Assembly (NCBI GenBank): GCA_963806635.1 | Contig: CAWDZA010000015.1 | Span: 496,001 to 560,000, forward strand | DNA length: 64,000 nt | Reading direction: 5' to 3' | Origin: CAVVEQ01 sp963806635 | GTDB lineage: Bacteria > Chloroflexota > Anaerolineae > Anaerolineales > Anaerolineaceae | In this document: positions 26,878 through 35,753 of the stretch, piece by piece | How positions within the stretch are numbered: the stretch's first letter is position 1 | Layout: each line of letters opens with the position of its first letter | Notes under the pieces: model-generated | What the model was told of the DNA's origin: nothing | Seen by the model: only the letters and a program-made list of their open reading frames with translations | The model's database searches: none | Translations under genes and position numbers: made by a program

Positions 26878-26906
26878 AATATACAGCTATCAATTATAAT
26901 TGTCAA
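26878..26906 (-). promoter_or_regulatory. Promoter TTGACA-17-TATATT for the ArsR-led operon
   Basis: Minus strand: perfect -35 TTGACA at 26906-26901, -10 TATATT at 26883-26878, spacer 17. Start near 26871, about 33 nt before the ATG at 26838, with CGGAG in the leader. Confidence 0.65.
26891..26902. promoter_or_regulatory. Palindrome CAATTATAATTG, candidate operator
   Basis: A perfect 12-bp palindrome that overlaps the -35 and spacer of the regulator promoter. A dimeric ArsR-type protein bound here would block RNA polymerase, so autoregulation is plausible but not shown. Confidence 0.45.
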
Positions 26907-26971
26907 GAAGTATAAGCTGTTGAATGAAGCGATGTATTTAAGTAATAAGGGGAAGACAAATTTTACCCTCC

Positions 26972-27000
26972 TTGACATCCCTTTTTCCATCGGGTAAAAT
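26972..27000 (+). promoter_or_regulatory. Promoter TTGACA-17-TAAAAT for the tRNA-Ala pair
   Basis: Perfect -35 at 26972-26977, -10 TAAAAT at 26995-27000, spacer 17. The predicted start near 27007 is 12 nt before the first tRNA. Reading through could also reach the leuS leader. Confidence 0.75.
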
Positions 27001-27018
27001 CGGGACGTAATTGCAACC

Positions 27019-27091
27019 GGGCCTGTAGCGCAGTTGGGAGCGCGCTTCAATCGCACTGAAGAGGCCGGGGGTTCGACTCCCCCCAGGTCCA
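27019..27091 (+). tRNA. tRNA-Ala (anticodon CGC)
   Basis: Full cloverleaf of 73 nt. Acceptor GGGCCTG pairs with CAGGTCC and includes the G3-U70 pair that marks tRNA-Ala. Anticodon stem CTTCA/TGAAG holds the loop ATCGCAC, anticodon CGC. T arm GGGGG-TTCGACT-CCCCC. The CCA end is not encoded. Confidence 0.95.
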
Positions 27092-27112
27092 CTGGAACAG
27101 GTCCAAAATTAT

Positions 27113-27185
27113 GGGCCCATAGCGCAGTTGGGAGCGCGCCTCAATGGCATTGAGGAGGCCGGGAGTTCGAACCTCCCTGGGTCCA
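27113..27185 (+). tRNA. tRNA-Ala (anticodon GGC)
   Basis: 73 nt. Acceptor GGGCCCA pairs with TGGGTCC, again with G3-U70. Anticodon stem CCTCA/TGAGG, loop ATGGCAT, anticodon GGC. It lies 21 nt after the other tRNA-Ala on the same transcript. No encoded CCA. Confidence 0.95.
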
Positions 27186-27189
27186 CTAC

Positions 27190-27442
27190 GAAAAGCAGAT
27201 CAGGAGTAGTAGGTCATCCGTCAGAAAGCCCGGCGCAGGGTTGAGAACCGGGCAGGCGCAAACGGAGCGCAACAGACCGAACTCGCCTGGCAGCCCTTAA
27301 GAGGCAAGCTGCGCTGGTGAAGGAAGAGTAACCAGCGCCGGGAAAGCCCGTTATCGCTGACCTGAGTGGTCCGGTTCGCCGGGCAAACAGGGTGGCACCG
27401 CGGATCAGAAATCCGTCCCTGTGCGGGGCGGTATTTTCTTTT
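27190..27442 (+). promoter_or_regulatory. T-box riboswitch controlling leuS
   Basis: The T-box motif AGGGTGGCACCGCGG is at 27389-27403. The antiterminator pairs AGGG with CCCT and CGGAT with ATCCG (27389-27420). The competing terminator pairs CCGTCCC (27413-27419) with GGGGCGG (27425-27431) and is followed by TATTTTCTTTT. Upstream are the GGAGTAGTAGG element and a Stem I-type hairpin GCCCGG/CCGGGC (27228-27253). The likely specifier is CTC (Leu) at 27282-27284 in GAACTCGCC. A separate stem GCGCTGGT/ACCAGCGC is at 27311-27338. Uncharged tRNA-Leu should allow read-through into leuS. Confidence 0.9.
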
Positions 27443-27462
27443 AACCTTCAGGAGGCATGGCA

Positions 27463-29916
27463 ATGGCTGACAAAAACACCCAGGCATATGATCCCACCAC
27501 GATCGAAAAGCAGTGGCAGAAGCGTTGGGAGTCGGAAAAACTCTACGATTCCAATATCGACCCTTCCAGGCCGAAGTATTATGCCCTGACAATGCTGCCC
27601 TATCCCTCGGGTGACCTGCACATTGGTCACTGGTATGCCATCGCGCCTTCGGATGCACGCGCACGCTTCAAACGTATGCAGGGCTACAACGTTATGTTCC
27701 CTATCGGTTTTGACGCCTTCGGCCTGCCGGCGGAAAACGCCGCCATCCAGCGCAATATTCATCCAAGGGAATGGACCTACCGCAACATCGACAACATGCG
27801 CCGGCAGCTGCGAACGATGGGCGCCATGTTTGATTGGCGCCGGGAAATGGTCTCCTCCGATCCGGAGTATTACCGCTGGACACAGTGGTTCTTCGTTCAG
27901 CTCTACAAGCATGGTCTGGCGTACCGCAAGGCAGCCGCGGTGGATTGGTGCCCCACCTGCAACACCACCCTGGCACGGGAGCAGGTCTGGGGGGATGACC
28001 GCCACTGCGAGCGCGATGGCACTCCGGTGATCAAGAAATACCTGGAGCAGTGGTTCTTCCGGATCACGAAGTACGCCGATGAGCTATTGAAATACGACGG
28101 GATCGACTGGCCGGAGCGGGTGCGCGTGCTTCAGACCAACTGGATCGGGAAATCCGAGGGTGCGCTGGTGAAGTTCACCACCGAGCAAGGGGACGCGTTG
28201 GAAGTCTTCACCACCCGGCCGGATACGCTCTGGGGGGTGACCTTCATGGTTCTGGCGCCTGAACATCCCCTGGTTTCCAAACTGACCACACCCGCCCAAA
28301 AAGCTGACGTGGAGACATATCAGAAGGAAACTCTGCGCCAATCCGATATCCAGCGTGAATCCGCCGAAAAGGAAAAATCCGGCGTTTTCACAGGATCTTT
28401 CGCGGTAAACCCGGTTAATGGTGAGCGCATCCCGATCTGGATCGCGGATTACGTATTGATGACCTACGGTACCGGGGCGATCATGGCTGTCCCGGCGCAT
28501 GACCAGCGCGATTTCGAGTTTGCCCGCAAATTTGATTTGCCGGTGAAGATCGTCATCCGCGGGGATGAGGAGGCGATAACTGAGGATGAAATGACCGCCG
28601 CACTGCCAGCAATGGGCAGGATGGTCAATTCGGGTGAATTGAGTGGAACACCCGGGGATGCAGCCTTTCGAAATGCAATTGAGTTAGTGGAAATGAAAAG
28701 CGTTGGAAAAGCCACCTCGAACTACCGGCTGCGCGACTGGCTTATCTCACGGCAACGTTATTGGGGCGCGCCCATACCGATCATTTACTGCCCCAGCTGC
28801 GGGGAAGTTCCGGTTCCCGAGGATCAACTCCCCGTGTTACTGCCAGACGACATCGAATGGAAGCCCACCGGGGAAAGCCCGCTAAAGCTTCACCCCACCT
28901 GGCGGAAAACGACCTGCCCGAACTGCGGTGGGGTTGCCGAGCGGGAAACCGATACCATGGATACCTTCATGTGCTCCTCCTGGTATCACCTGCGTTATTT
29001 GAGTTCACATTACGGTCAGGGTCCCTTCGACCCAGCCGAATACAACTATTGGATGCCGGTGGATATTTATACAGGTGGGATCGAGCATGCCACCATGCAC
29101 CTGCTCTATACGCGCTTTTTCCACAAGGCGCTGCGGGATATGGGTATTACCGAAGGTAACGAACCCATGTTGATGCTGCGAAACCAGGGCATGGTGCTGG
29201 GCGAGGATCATGAAAAAATGTCCAAACGGAGTGGGAACACCGTCCCGCCGGATGAATTGGTGGAAAAATACGGCGCGGATACCGTGCGGGCGTATTTGAT
29301 GTTCTTCTCCCGCTGGGACCAGGGCGGACCGTGGAGCTATTCCGGGATCGAGGGCACCAGCCGCTGGATGAAACGGGTCTGGAACACCCTTTTGGAGCCA
29401 GGTCCTGTTGGAAATGATGATCCGGCTGCCAGCCGCGATCTGCGCCGCAAGGTGCACCAGACGCTGCGTTCTGTTACCCGCGATTACGAGCAGGTGGAAT
29501 TCAACACGATCATTTCCTCCTTGATGGAGCTGCTGAATGAGATGCAGCGGGTTAAGCAACTGGGGCTGTGGGGTTCGCCGGTCTGGAATGAAGCTGTGGA
29601 GATCTACTTGAAGATGTTCGCCCCGGTCGCTCCACACATGAGCGAAGAGATCTGGGCGATGCAAGGGAGACCTTTTTCGATCCATACCCAACCCTGGCCG
29701 GCGGTGGATGAAGAAGCTGCCCGGGATGAGGAGATCACCCTGGTGGTGCAGGTCAACGGCAAAGTACGCGACCGGTTGACCGTCCCCGCTTCCATAAGCG
29801 ATGATGAGGCAAAATCGCTGGCTGTAGCCAGCGCCGGTGCTGAAAAAGCGCTGGAGGGGCGGAAGCCGCGGCAGGTGATCTACGTTAAAGGACGATTGGT
29901 GAATATCGTAGGATAA
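27463..29916 (+). CDS. leuS: Leucyl-tRNA synthetase
   Basis: 817 residues. Class I signature HIGH in SGDLHIGHWYAIAPSDA and KMSKS in HEKMSKRSGN are present, with the editing domain (TTRPDTLWGVTFMVLAPEHPL, GTGAIMAVPAHDQRDFEF), the zinc-type region (CPSCGEVPVP, CPNCGGVAERETD) and the C-terminal VQVNGKVRDRLTVP module. The ATG at 27463 lies 7 nt after AGGAGG; the ATG at 27457 is too close to that site. Expression is set by the T-box directly upstream. Confidence 0.97.
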   Translation: MADKNTQAYDPTTIEKQWQKRWESEKLYDSNIDPSRPKYYALTMLPYPSGDLHIGHWYAIAPSDARARFKRMQGYNVMFPIGFDAFGLPAENAAIQRNIHPREWTYRNIDNMRRQLRTMGAMFDWRREMVSSDPEYYRWTQWFFVQLYKHGLAYRKAAAVDWCPTCNTTLAREQVWGDDRHCERDGTPVIKKYLEQWFFRITKYADELLKYDGIDWPERVRVLQTNWIGKSEGALVKFTTEQGDALEVFTTRPDTLWGVTFMVLAPEHPLVSKLTTPAQKADVETYQKETLRQSDIQRESAEKEKSGVFTGSFAVNPVNGERIPIWIADYVLMTYGTGAIMAVPAHDQRDFEFARKFDLPVKIVIRGDEEAITEDEMTAALPAMGRMVNSGELSGTPGDAAFRNAIELVEMKSVGKATSNYRLRDWLISRQRYWGAPIPIIYCPSCGEVPVPEDQLPVLLPDDIEWKPTGESPLKLHPTWRKTTCPNCGGVAERETDTMDTFMCSSWYHLRYLSSHYGQGPFDPAEYNYWMPVDIYTGGIEHATMHLLYTRFFHKALRDMGITEGNEPMLMLRNQGMVLGEDHEKMSKRSGNTVPPDELVEKYGADTVRAYLMFFSRWDQGGPWSYSGIEGTSRWMKRVWNTLLEPGPVGNDDPAASRDLRRKVHQTLRSVTRDYEQVEFNTIISSLMELLNEMQRVKQLGLWGSPVWNEAVEIYLKMFAPVAPHMSEEIWAMQGRPFSIHTQPWPAVDEEAARDEEITLVVQVNGKVRDRLTVPASISDDEAKSLAVASAGAEKALEGRKPRQVIYVKGRLVNIVG

Positions 29917-29974
29917 CAAAAAACGATTGATTGGTTGAATTGTTATATGGTTGAAAGAGAATAGAAAGGGAAAC

Positions 29975-30658
29975 ATGCGCTTAGAAGACTGTAATTGGAT
30001 GGATGTGGAAAAGTACCTGGAAAGCGAAGCCCGCATCATGCTGGTGCTGGGACAGACGGAACAGCACGGCTATTTAAGTTTGGCTACTGATTCGCGCATC
30101 CCCTTGGCGATCGCAGATGCAGCCAGCCAAAGAAGTGGAGTGCTGGTTGCGCCAGCATTGAATTTCGGCATTTCTCCGTATTTCCTAACCTACCCGGGAA
30201 CAACCAGCATTCGGGTTTCGGTCTATGTGGAATTCATCAAGGACATTGTCCGCAGCTATTTTGGTCAGGGATTCCGGCGTTTCCTGGTGGTCAATGGTCA
30301 CGGTGGAAACACTCCCGCCAGCAGTGCCCTTTATGAACTTGCCAATGAGCTGACCGGGTCAAAATTCGGTTGGTATTCCTGGTGGACCACAGAATCGACC
30401 AAAAAGATCGCGGCTGCCCACAGCCTGCCCACTGAGCATGCCAACTGGATGGAGGCTTTCCCATTTACAAGGGTCGCTGAGCTGCCCAAGGAAAGCAAAC
30501 CGATCGTGAACCCGGGCGGAATCCATAATGCCCAGACCGAGCAGAAAGCCTGCGGCGACGGTTCTTTCGGTGGACCTTACCAGGTGGAGGATTCCATTAT
30601 GGATGAGATCCTCGCAGCGGCAGTGAATGATGTTTTGGACGCATTGAAGTTCGAATAA
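29975..30658 (+). CDS. Creatininase-family amidohydrolase
   Basis: 227 residues from the ATG at 29975 (MRLEDCNWMDVEKYL), with AAAGGGAAA upstream; a TTG at 29951 is possible but less likely. Metal-site motifs of the family are visible: TEQHGYLSLATDS near 28-40, NGHGGN near 101-106 and LPTEHANWME. Relatives include creatinine amidohydrolase, MftE and FAPy deformylase, so the substrate cannot be told from sequence. It has its own terminator at 30680-30704. Confidence 0.85.
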   Translation: MRLEDCNWMDVEKYLESEARIMLVLGQTEQHGYLSLATDSRIPLAIADAASQRSGVLVAPALNFGISPYFLTYPGTTSIRVSVYVEFIKDIVRSYFGQGFRRFLVVNGHGGNTPASSALYELANELTGSKFGWYSWWTTESTKKIAAAHSLPTEHANWMEAFPFTRVAELPKESKPIVNPGGIHNAQTEQKACGDGSFGGPYQVEDSIMDEILAAAVNDVLDALKFE

Positions 30659-30679
30659 TTGAAAAACACTTCCTGCAAC

Positions 30680-30704
30680 GGAGCCGAAAGGCTCCTTTTC
30701 GTTT
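30680..30704 (+). terminator. Intrinsic terminator
   Basis: Stem GGAGCC / GGCTCC with GAAA loop (30680-30695), then TTTTCGTTT. It closes the leuS-creatininase transcript just before the cydD promoter. Confidence 0.85.
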
Positions 30705-30706
30705 AA

Positions 30707-30735
30707 TTGACTTTTCCGTGCGATTCCATGACAAT
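30707..30735 (+). promoter_or_regulatory. Promoter TTGACT-17-GACAAT, leaderless for cydD
   Basis: -35 TTGACT at 30707-30712, -10 GACAAT at 30730-30735. The -10 ends 6 nt before the ATG at 30742, the same spacing as at other leaderless starts here. Confidence 0.5.
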
Positions 30736-30741
30736 GGGTGG

Positions 30742-32496
30742 ATGAACGCGCACCGCGAGTTGATCCGGCAATCCGAAAAGGAAAGATCGAGTCTGGTCAT
30801 TACACTTTTACTCAGCCTGGCTGGCGTTGTATTAATGATCGTTCAAGCGGGCGGGATTTCCAGGGTGATCGCAGATGTTTTCCTGGGTGGAGCGGATCTT
30901 GGAGATGTCAAACCGATTCTAGTCATGCTCGCGGGAGTGATCATCCTGCGTGGAGCGGTTGTGTGGGGCGGAGAAGTATCCTCGGCTTCACTGGCTGTAA
31001 AGGTAAAAAAAAATCTGCGTGATTTGACCCTTAAGAAATTATTCCGCCTTGGCCCGGCCTACCTGGAAGGCGAAGCGAGCGGCGAGTTGACCAGCAGCGT
31101 CACCCAGGGTATCGAATCCATCGATGCCTATTTTTCCCAATTTATTCCGCAGGTGATTCTGGCAGGGGTAGCCCCTTTGATGATCCTGTTTATTGTTTTA
31201 CCGATGGATTGGATCTCCGGGTTGATCCTTCTGCTCACGGCACCGCTGATCCCGTTCTTTCTTTACCTTGTTGGCAGGGCGACCGAGCGGGTGACAGGTC
31301 GGCAATTCACCGCGCTCAGCCGGATGAGTGCATTTTTCCTGGATACTCTTCAGGCGCTTTCCACCCTTAAACAATTTGGAAGAAGCCAGGACCGTTTAAG
31401 CGAAGTATCCAAAGTCAACCAGGATTATCGAACAGCGACGATGGAAGTCCTGAAGATCACGTTTCTCTCATCGCTTGCCTTGGAGATGCTGGGTACGCTC
31501 AGTACCGCTTTGGTGGCGGTACAGATCGGGCTGCGTCTGCTGCACGGCGGGATACCCTATGAGCAGGCATTATTTATCCTGGTCATCACGCCCGAATTCT
31601 ACCTTCCTCTGCGGAACCTTGGCTTGCGGTATCATGCCGCGATGAACGGGGTGGGGGCTGCGGGACGGATTTTCTCCATCCTGGCGATCCCAGAAATGGG
31701 ACACACTTCTTCAGGTTCCACGAATGAGCTTCTGGACGGGCGAGAAAAAATTCCTGACCCAAAGATTTGTATTGAATTCCGTAATGTAAGTTATGAACGG
31801 GGCGATAGGAATGAACAGGTGTTGGAAAATATCAATTGCCGATTTCCTGCCAACCAGGTGACAGCGCTGGCAGGGTTGAGCGGCGCGGGCAAGACGACCC
31901 TGACCCAGCTCCTGATGGGTTTTCTCATTCCCAAAACGGGGGAGATATTACTTAATGGGAGCCCGTTATCCAAAGTACAAGTTGAATCCTGGCGCAGGCA
32001 GATCTCATGGGTGCCACAACAGGCAAGTCTTTTTGAGGATACAGTTCTGGCTAACCTCCTGGCTGCCAGGGGGAATGCCTCCGAAAAGCAAGTGGAGGAG
32101 GCTGCCCGAAGAGCGGGCATGCATGACCTGATCTCTAACCTGCCGGATGGCTATCTAACCCGGGTAGGAGAGGGGGGAGCGCGGTTTTCCGGGGGGGAAA
32201 GGACCAGGCTGGCATTCGCCCGGGCGCTCCTGCGTGAATCCCCTGTGGTGGTACTGGACGAACCGACGGCCAACCTGGATGTGGAGCTGGAACGTACGCT
32301 TCAGGAGGTCATCCGAGGGCTGGGCAGCGAAAGGACGGTGATCCTTATTGCGCACAGCCTGAATGCGATCCGCCTGGCCAACCAGGTGATCGTATTGCAG
32401 GATAGAACTGTCAAGGAAACAATATCGTCTGAACAATACATCCAGGAACAAAGAAGGTTAAGCAGACCGGTGAAGAGCGCAGGGGTCACTGCATGA
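30742..32496 (+). CDS. cydD: ABC transporter CydD (cytochrome bd assembly)
   Basis: 584 residues from the ATG at 30742. Six-helix ABC exporter domain (about 20-315), then the ATPase domain with Walker A GLSGAGKTT, signature FSGGERTR, Walker B VVVLDEPTANLD and the H-loop His in IAHSLN. With CydC it forms a heterodimeric inner-membrane transporter needed for cytochrome bd maturation. A GTG at 30718 would add eight residues, but the promoter spacing favours 30742. The stop overlaps the cydC start as ATGA. cydAB lies 4.4 kb downstream. Confidence 0.88.
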   Translation: MNAHRELIRQSEKERSSLVITLLLSLAGVVLMIVQAGGISRVIADVFLGGADLGDVKPILVMLAGVIILRGAVVWGGEVSSASLAVKVKKNLRDLTLKKLFRLGPAYLEGEASGELTSSVTQGIESIDAYFSQFIPQVILAGVAPLMILFIVLPMDWISGLILLLTAPLIPFFLYLVGRATERVTGRQFTALSRMSAFFLDTLQALSTLKQFGRSQDRLSEVSKVNQDYRTATMEVLKITFLSSLALEMLGTLSTALVAVQIGLRLLHGGIPYEQALFILVITPEFYLPLRNLGLRYHAAMNGVGAAGRIFSILAIPEMGHTSSGSTNELLDGREKIPDPKICIEFRNVSYERGDRNEQVLENINCRFPANQVTALAGLSGAGKTTLTQLLMGFLIPKTGEILLNGSPLSKVQVESWRRQISWVPQQASLFEDTVLANLLAARGNASEKQVEEAARRAGMHDLISNLPDGYLTRVGEGGARFSGGERTRLAFARALLRESPVVVLDEPTANLDVELERTLQEVIRGLGSERTVILIAHSLNAIRLANQVIVLQDRTVKETISSEQYIQEQRRLSRPVKSAGVTA

Positions 32497-34223
32497 AAAC
32501 GTTGTTCCGGTTGATCCATTTCACCCTTCCGTTATGGAAAGAAATGCTGCTCGCCCTGCTTCTTTCGGTGATCACCGTCGCTTGCGCAGTCGGGTTGATG
32601 GGCACTTCCGCGTATCTTATTTCCTATGCAGCGTTGCAGCCTTCGATTGCTTATCTGCAAGTCGCCATCGTGGGAGTGAGGTTTTTCGGGATCAGCCGGG
32701 GTGTGTTCCGGTACCTGGAAAGGCTCGCCTCTCATTCGGTGAACCTGCGGCTTCTAGCGGAATTCCGCATCTGGCTCTACCGCAAATTGGAGCGCCTGGT
32801 ACCCGCCATAGTCCAGGAACGGCGCGGGGGAGACCTTCTATCGCTGCTCACAGCGGATATTGACACACTGGAAAATCTGTTCGTGCGGATCATTTCACCG
32901 CCGATCACCGCATTCCTCGTTACGATGGGGATGTTCTTTTTCCTGTGGCCGCTGGGCAATAATCCAGCCTGGATCTACCTGATAGGAGCATTTATTGGAG
33001 GCGTGATTTTACCCGCAGGGACCTATGTTACCAGCCGGCGGGCGGGTAGGGAGTATATCCACGCCCGCGCGGAGTTGACCAGCCGGCTTGTAACCACCAT
33101 CCAATCCACGGGGGAGATCCTTCTCTTCGGCAATCAGGAACCCCAGATGGAACGGATATCATCGATCTCAAGCGGGTTCGGAAATGCGCAAATGGCGCTT
33201 GCCAGGGCGAACGGTTTTGGAAGTGGGGCAATGACCTGGACCGTGAACCTGACAGTCCTTGGGGTGCTGGCCGCATCAATCCCGCTGGTGCGTGAGGGAT
33301 CGATGAGTGGTGTACTGTTGGCTGTGGTGACATTGATGACAGCCGCAAGCTTCGAAGCCATTTTGCCACTGACGCTGACAACCCAGTTCCTCACTCCGGT
33401 GCTGACCGCGGGGCGAAGGATGTTCGCCATCGCTGATGCCGCACCACAGGTAAAAGAACCCGCGCACCCTGCAATACTACCGGTTGCGTCTGGTATTGAG
33501 ATCAATGGATTATCCTTTCGATACCCAGATAGCCCTGAATTTGTACTCAATCGGGTCGAGCTTTCACTTCCCCAAGGGAAAAAGATCGCCATTGTTGGAC
33601 CCAGCGGAAGTGGAAAAAGTACACTTGTCAATGTACTGACACGCAGTTGGGATTATTCCGAGGGTTCAATCACCTTTGGCGGTATCGAATTGAAAACCCT
33701 CGATTCGAAAGATGTTTACTCGCGGATTGGCATTCTGGCGCAATCCACGGTCATCCTGACGGATAACCTTCGGCGGAATTTGCAGATCGGTGATCCGGAT
33801 GCGAAAGATGGCGATTTATTGAGATCGCTCGAGAATGTGGAACTTGGGGCGTGGTATAAAACACTGCCCCAGGGGTTGGATACCTGGCTGGGAGACCGGG
33901 GAGTGAAGATGAGCGGAGGAGAGCGGCAGAGGCTGGCAATCGCACGCTTGGACCTGCGCAATGTACCAGTTCATATCTATGATGAACCCACCGCAAAACT
34001 GGATGCGATAACCGAAAAGCAAATATTTGATCTGGTGATGAAAAGGGAACACGGAGGGTCAATAATCTGGGTAACGCACCGACTTGTGAACCTGGAGCAG
34101 GTGGACGAGATCATCTTCCTCGAACATGGCAAGATCCTGGAGCGTGGAACCCAGACCCAATTACTTGCCCTGGGGGGAAGATTTGCCGAATATTACGAAA
34201 TCCAGAACAGTTGGCTGGATTAA
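32493..34223 (+). CDS. cydC: ABC transporter CydC (cytochrome bd assembly)
   Basis: 576 residues, membrane domain first (about 15-300) and ATPase second, with Walker A GPSGSGKST, signature MSGGERQR, Walker B HIYDEPTAKLD and H-loop WVTHRL. The N-terminal GTSAYLISYAALQPSIAYL and GVRFFGISRGVFRYLERLASH are typical of CydC. Partner of CydD. Its 3-prime end overlaps the convergent threonylcarbamoyl-AMP synthase gene by 4 nt. Confidence 0.9.
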   Translation: MKTLFRLIHFTLPLWKEMLLALLLSVITVACAVGLMGTSAYLISYAALQPSIAYLQVAIVGVRFFGISRGVFRYLERLASHSVNLRLLAEFRIWLYRKLERLVPAIVQERRGGDLLSLLTADIDTLENLFVRIISPPITAFLVTMGMFFFLWPLGNNPAWIYLIGAFIGGVILPAGTYVTSRRAGREYIHARAELTSRLVTTIQSTGEILLFGNQEPQMERISSISSGFGNAQMALARANGFGSGAMTWTVNLTVLGVLAASIPLVREGSMSGVLLAVVTLMTAASFEAILPLTLTTQFLTPVLTAGRRMFAIADAAPQVKEPAHPAILPVASGIEINGLSFRYPDSPEFVLNRVELSLPQGKKIAIVGPSGSGKSTLVNVLTRSWDYSEGSITFGGIELKTLDSKDVYSRIGILAQSTVILTDNLRRNLQIGDPDAKDGDLLRSLENVELGAWYKTLPQGLDTWLGDRGVKMSGGERQRLAIARLDLRNVPVHIYDEPTAKLDAITEKQIFDLVMKREHGGSIIWVTHRLVNLEQVDEIIFLEHGKILERGTQTQLLALGGRFAEYYEIQNSWLD

Positions 34224-34858
34224 CCGGCTTTGTCGATTTCCAATCCTAATTCTTTTTCAATATCAGCCTGGCTAATGGTACCCTGACGGAGGATGCGGAT
34301 CTGCGGCTGGCAGCAATCCACCACGGTGGAAGGAACGCCCCCGGGAGAAGTCCCCCCATCCAGGATCAAATCGACCCTGCCATCCAACTGCCCGAGAACC
34401 TGCGCGGCTGTAGTGGCATCCGGCTGACCGGACAAATTTGCCGAAGTTGTGGCGAGCGGTCCAAGAGCCCGAAGAAGGGAGAGCGCGAAGGGATGATCCG
34501 GCATGCGGATCCCGATGGTGGGGTGGGGGGAAATGATGCCTGGCAAGGTTGGGGCGATCGGTACCACCAGCGTAAGGGCTCCAGGCCAGAATCTCCGGAC
34601 CAGCACTTTGGCGGATTCATTAAATCCTGTGGTTACCAGCGGGAGCTGATCCATGTTACCCACAAGAATGGCGATCGCCTTGTTAAAATCGCGGCCTTTC
34701 GCGGCAAAGATCCTTTCGATCGCGGCTGCCTGAAAAGGGCTTGCAGATAACCCGTAAACCGTATCGGTCGGGAAGGCGATCAGTCCTCCAGCGAGAATCA
34801 CCGCGCGGGCGGATTGGATCGCGTTCGTGTCATGAGCATCAATTGTGACCATCTTCAT
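34220..34858 (-). CDS. tsaC: L-threonylcarbamoyladenylate synthase (Sua5/YrdC/TsaC)
   Basis: 212 residues from the ATG at 34858, 10 nt after the prmC stop. Family motifs: GGLIAFPTDTVYGLSASPF, KGRDFNKAIAILVG, FWPGALTLVVP, GIRMPDHPFAL and PLATTSANLSGQP. It makes threonylcarbamoyl-AMP for the t6A37 modification of ANN-decoding tRNAs. There is no long C-terminal Sua5 domain, so it is the short TsaC form. It is the third gene of the prfA-prmC-tsaC unit, an order also seen in Firmicutes and Chloroflexota. Confidence 0.92.
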   Translation of the reverse strand: MKMVTIDAHDTNAIQSARAVILAGGLIAFPTDTVYGLSASPFQAAAIERIFAAKGRDFNKAIAILVGNMDQLPLVTTGFNESAKVLVRRFWPGALTLVVPIAPTLPGIISPHPTIGIRMPDHPFALSLLRALGPLATTSANLSGQPDATTAAQVLGQLDGRVDLILDGGTSPGGVPSTVVDCCQPQIRILRQGTISQADIEKELGLEIDKAG

Positions 34859-34868
34859 TTTGAACCTA

Positions 34869-35753
34869 TTAATCACACTCAATTCGGAGCGTTCGCGGCA
34901 GCCCGGATAGATCAGGGAGGATATCAACTTTGGCTGCAGGAAAGATCGCTCCTGCAATTGGTTTCAAGGCCTCGCCCTGATCGTACTGTATTTCAAGCAG
35001 GGCAAGAGCAGGATGGTAGAGTTTTTCTGGAAGCTCTTCCAGAAGCCGTTTGATCACATCCAAACCGTCAGCGCCTCCATCCAACGCAGTAACAGGTTCG
35101 AAGCGCAGATTTGGGCTGTTGTTGAGCTGGTCGGTAGGAATATAAGGGAGGTTGGCGCAAACCAGGTGGAAGTTTCCCGGAACATCAGTCAGCAAATCGG
35201 ATTTACAAAAGCGGATTCGGGTGGACAAGTAATAATTGCTCGCATTCGTTTCAGCCATCTCCAGGGCTCGCGGTGAAATATCGGTTGCGGTCATCTCCAA
35301 ATCCGTGATTTCGCTTGCGAGTGAAATCGCGATCACCCCTGACCCTGTCCCAACATCCAGAGCCTGGCGGCAGTCAAAATGATCATGAAGCCAGGCAAGG
35401 GCTGCTTCCACCAGAATCTCAGTTTCCGGGCGAGGGATCAATACCGATGAATTCAAGCGAAATTTCCGCCCGTAGAATTCCCATTCTTCCAGGATATACG
35501 GGATCGGTTCTCCAGATAATCTACGATCCAGAATAATCTGGAGGGTTTTTTCTTCGCCAGGTTCGATCCAGTGTTCCGGGTGGGAAAGCACCCAGGTTCT
35601 ATCGCGGTTCTTAACTTTCGCCACCAACAGCTCAGAATCTAATCCGGGTGTTTCACTAATTCCGGCTAATTGATACCGGGCGCGGGTGATCCACTCAATG
35701 ATCCTGATCGTTGGGATCCTCGTAGCCTGTAGCGGAAAGCCGATCGGTCTCAT
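34869..35753 (-). CDS. prmC: Release factor glutamine N5-methyltransferase PrmC
   Basis: SAM-dependent methyltransferase with LIPRPETEILVE, ALDVGTGSGVIAISLA and DISPRALEMAETNA. The substrate-binding motif, NPPY in most PrmC proteins, is NLPY here (CANLPYIP). It methylates Gln of the GGQ motif in release factors, and prfA is the next gene upstream. The true start is uncertain: the ATG at 35753 lies inside prfA, while the family N-terminus would begin near IRIIEWITRARYQL, where only ATT (35699) or ACG (35711) is in frame. Confidence 0.88.
   Translation of the reverse strand: MRPIGFPLQATRIPTIRIIEWITRARYQLAGISETPGLDSELLVAKVKNRDRTWVLSHPEHWIEPGEEKTLQIILDRRLSGEPIPYILEEWEFYGRKFRLNSSVLIPRPETEILVEAALAWLHDHFDCRQALDVGTGSGVIAISLASEITDLEMTATDISPRALEMAETNASNYYLSTRIRFCKSDLLTDVPGNFHLVCANLPYIPTDQLNNSPNLRFEPVTALDGGADGLDVIKRLLEELPEKLYHPALALLEIQYDQGEALKPIAGAIFPAAKVDILPDLSGLPRTLRIECD

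Noticed and set aside
27228..27253. Stand-alone terminator at GCCCGG/CCGGGC
   Set aside because: It has a 14-base loop, no T run and sits inside the T-box leader, where it fits Stem I.
29005..30039. Minus-strand open frame of 344 codons
   Set aside because: Antisense to leuS and the creatininase gene; low-complexity shadow with no recognisable family.
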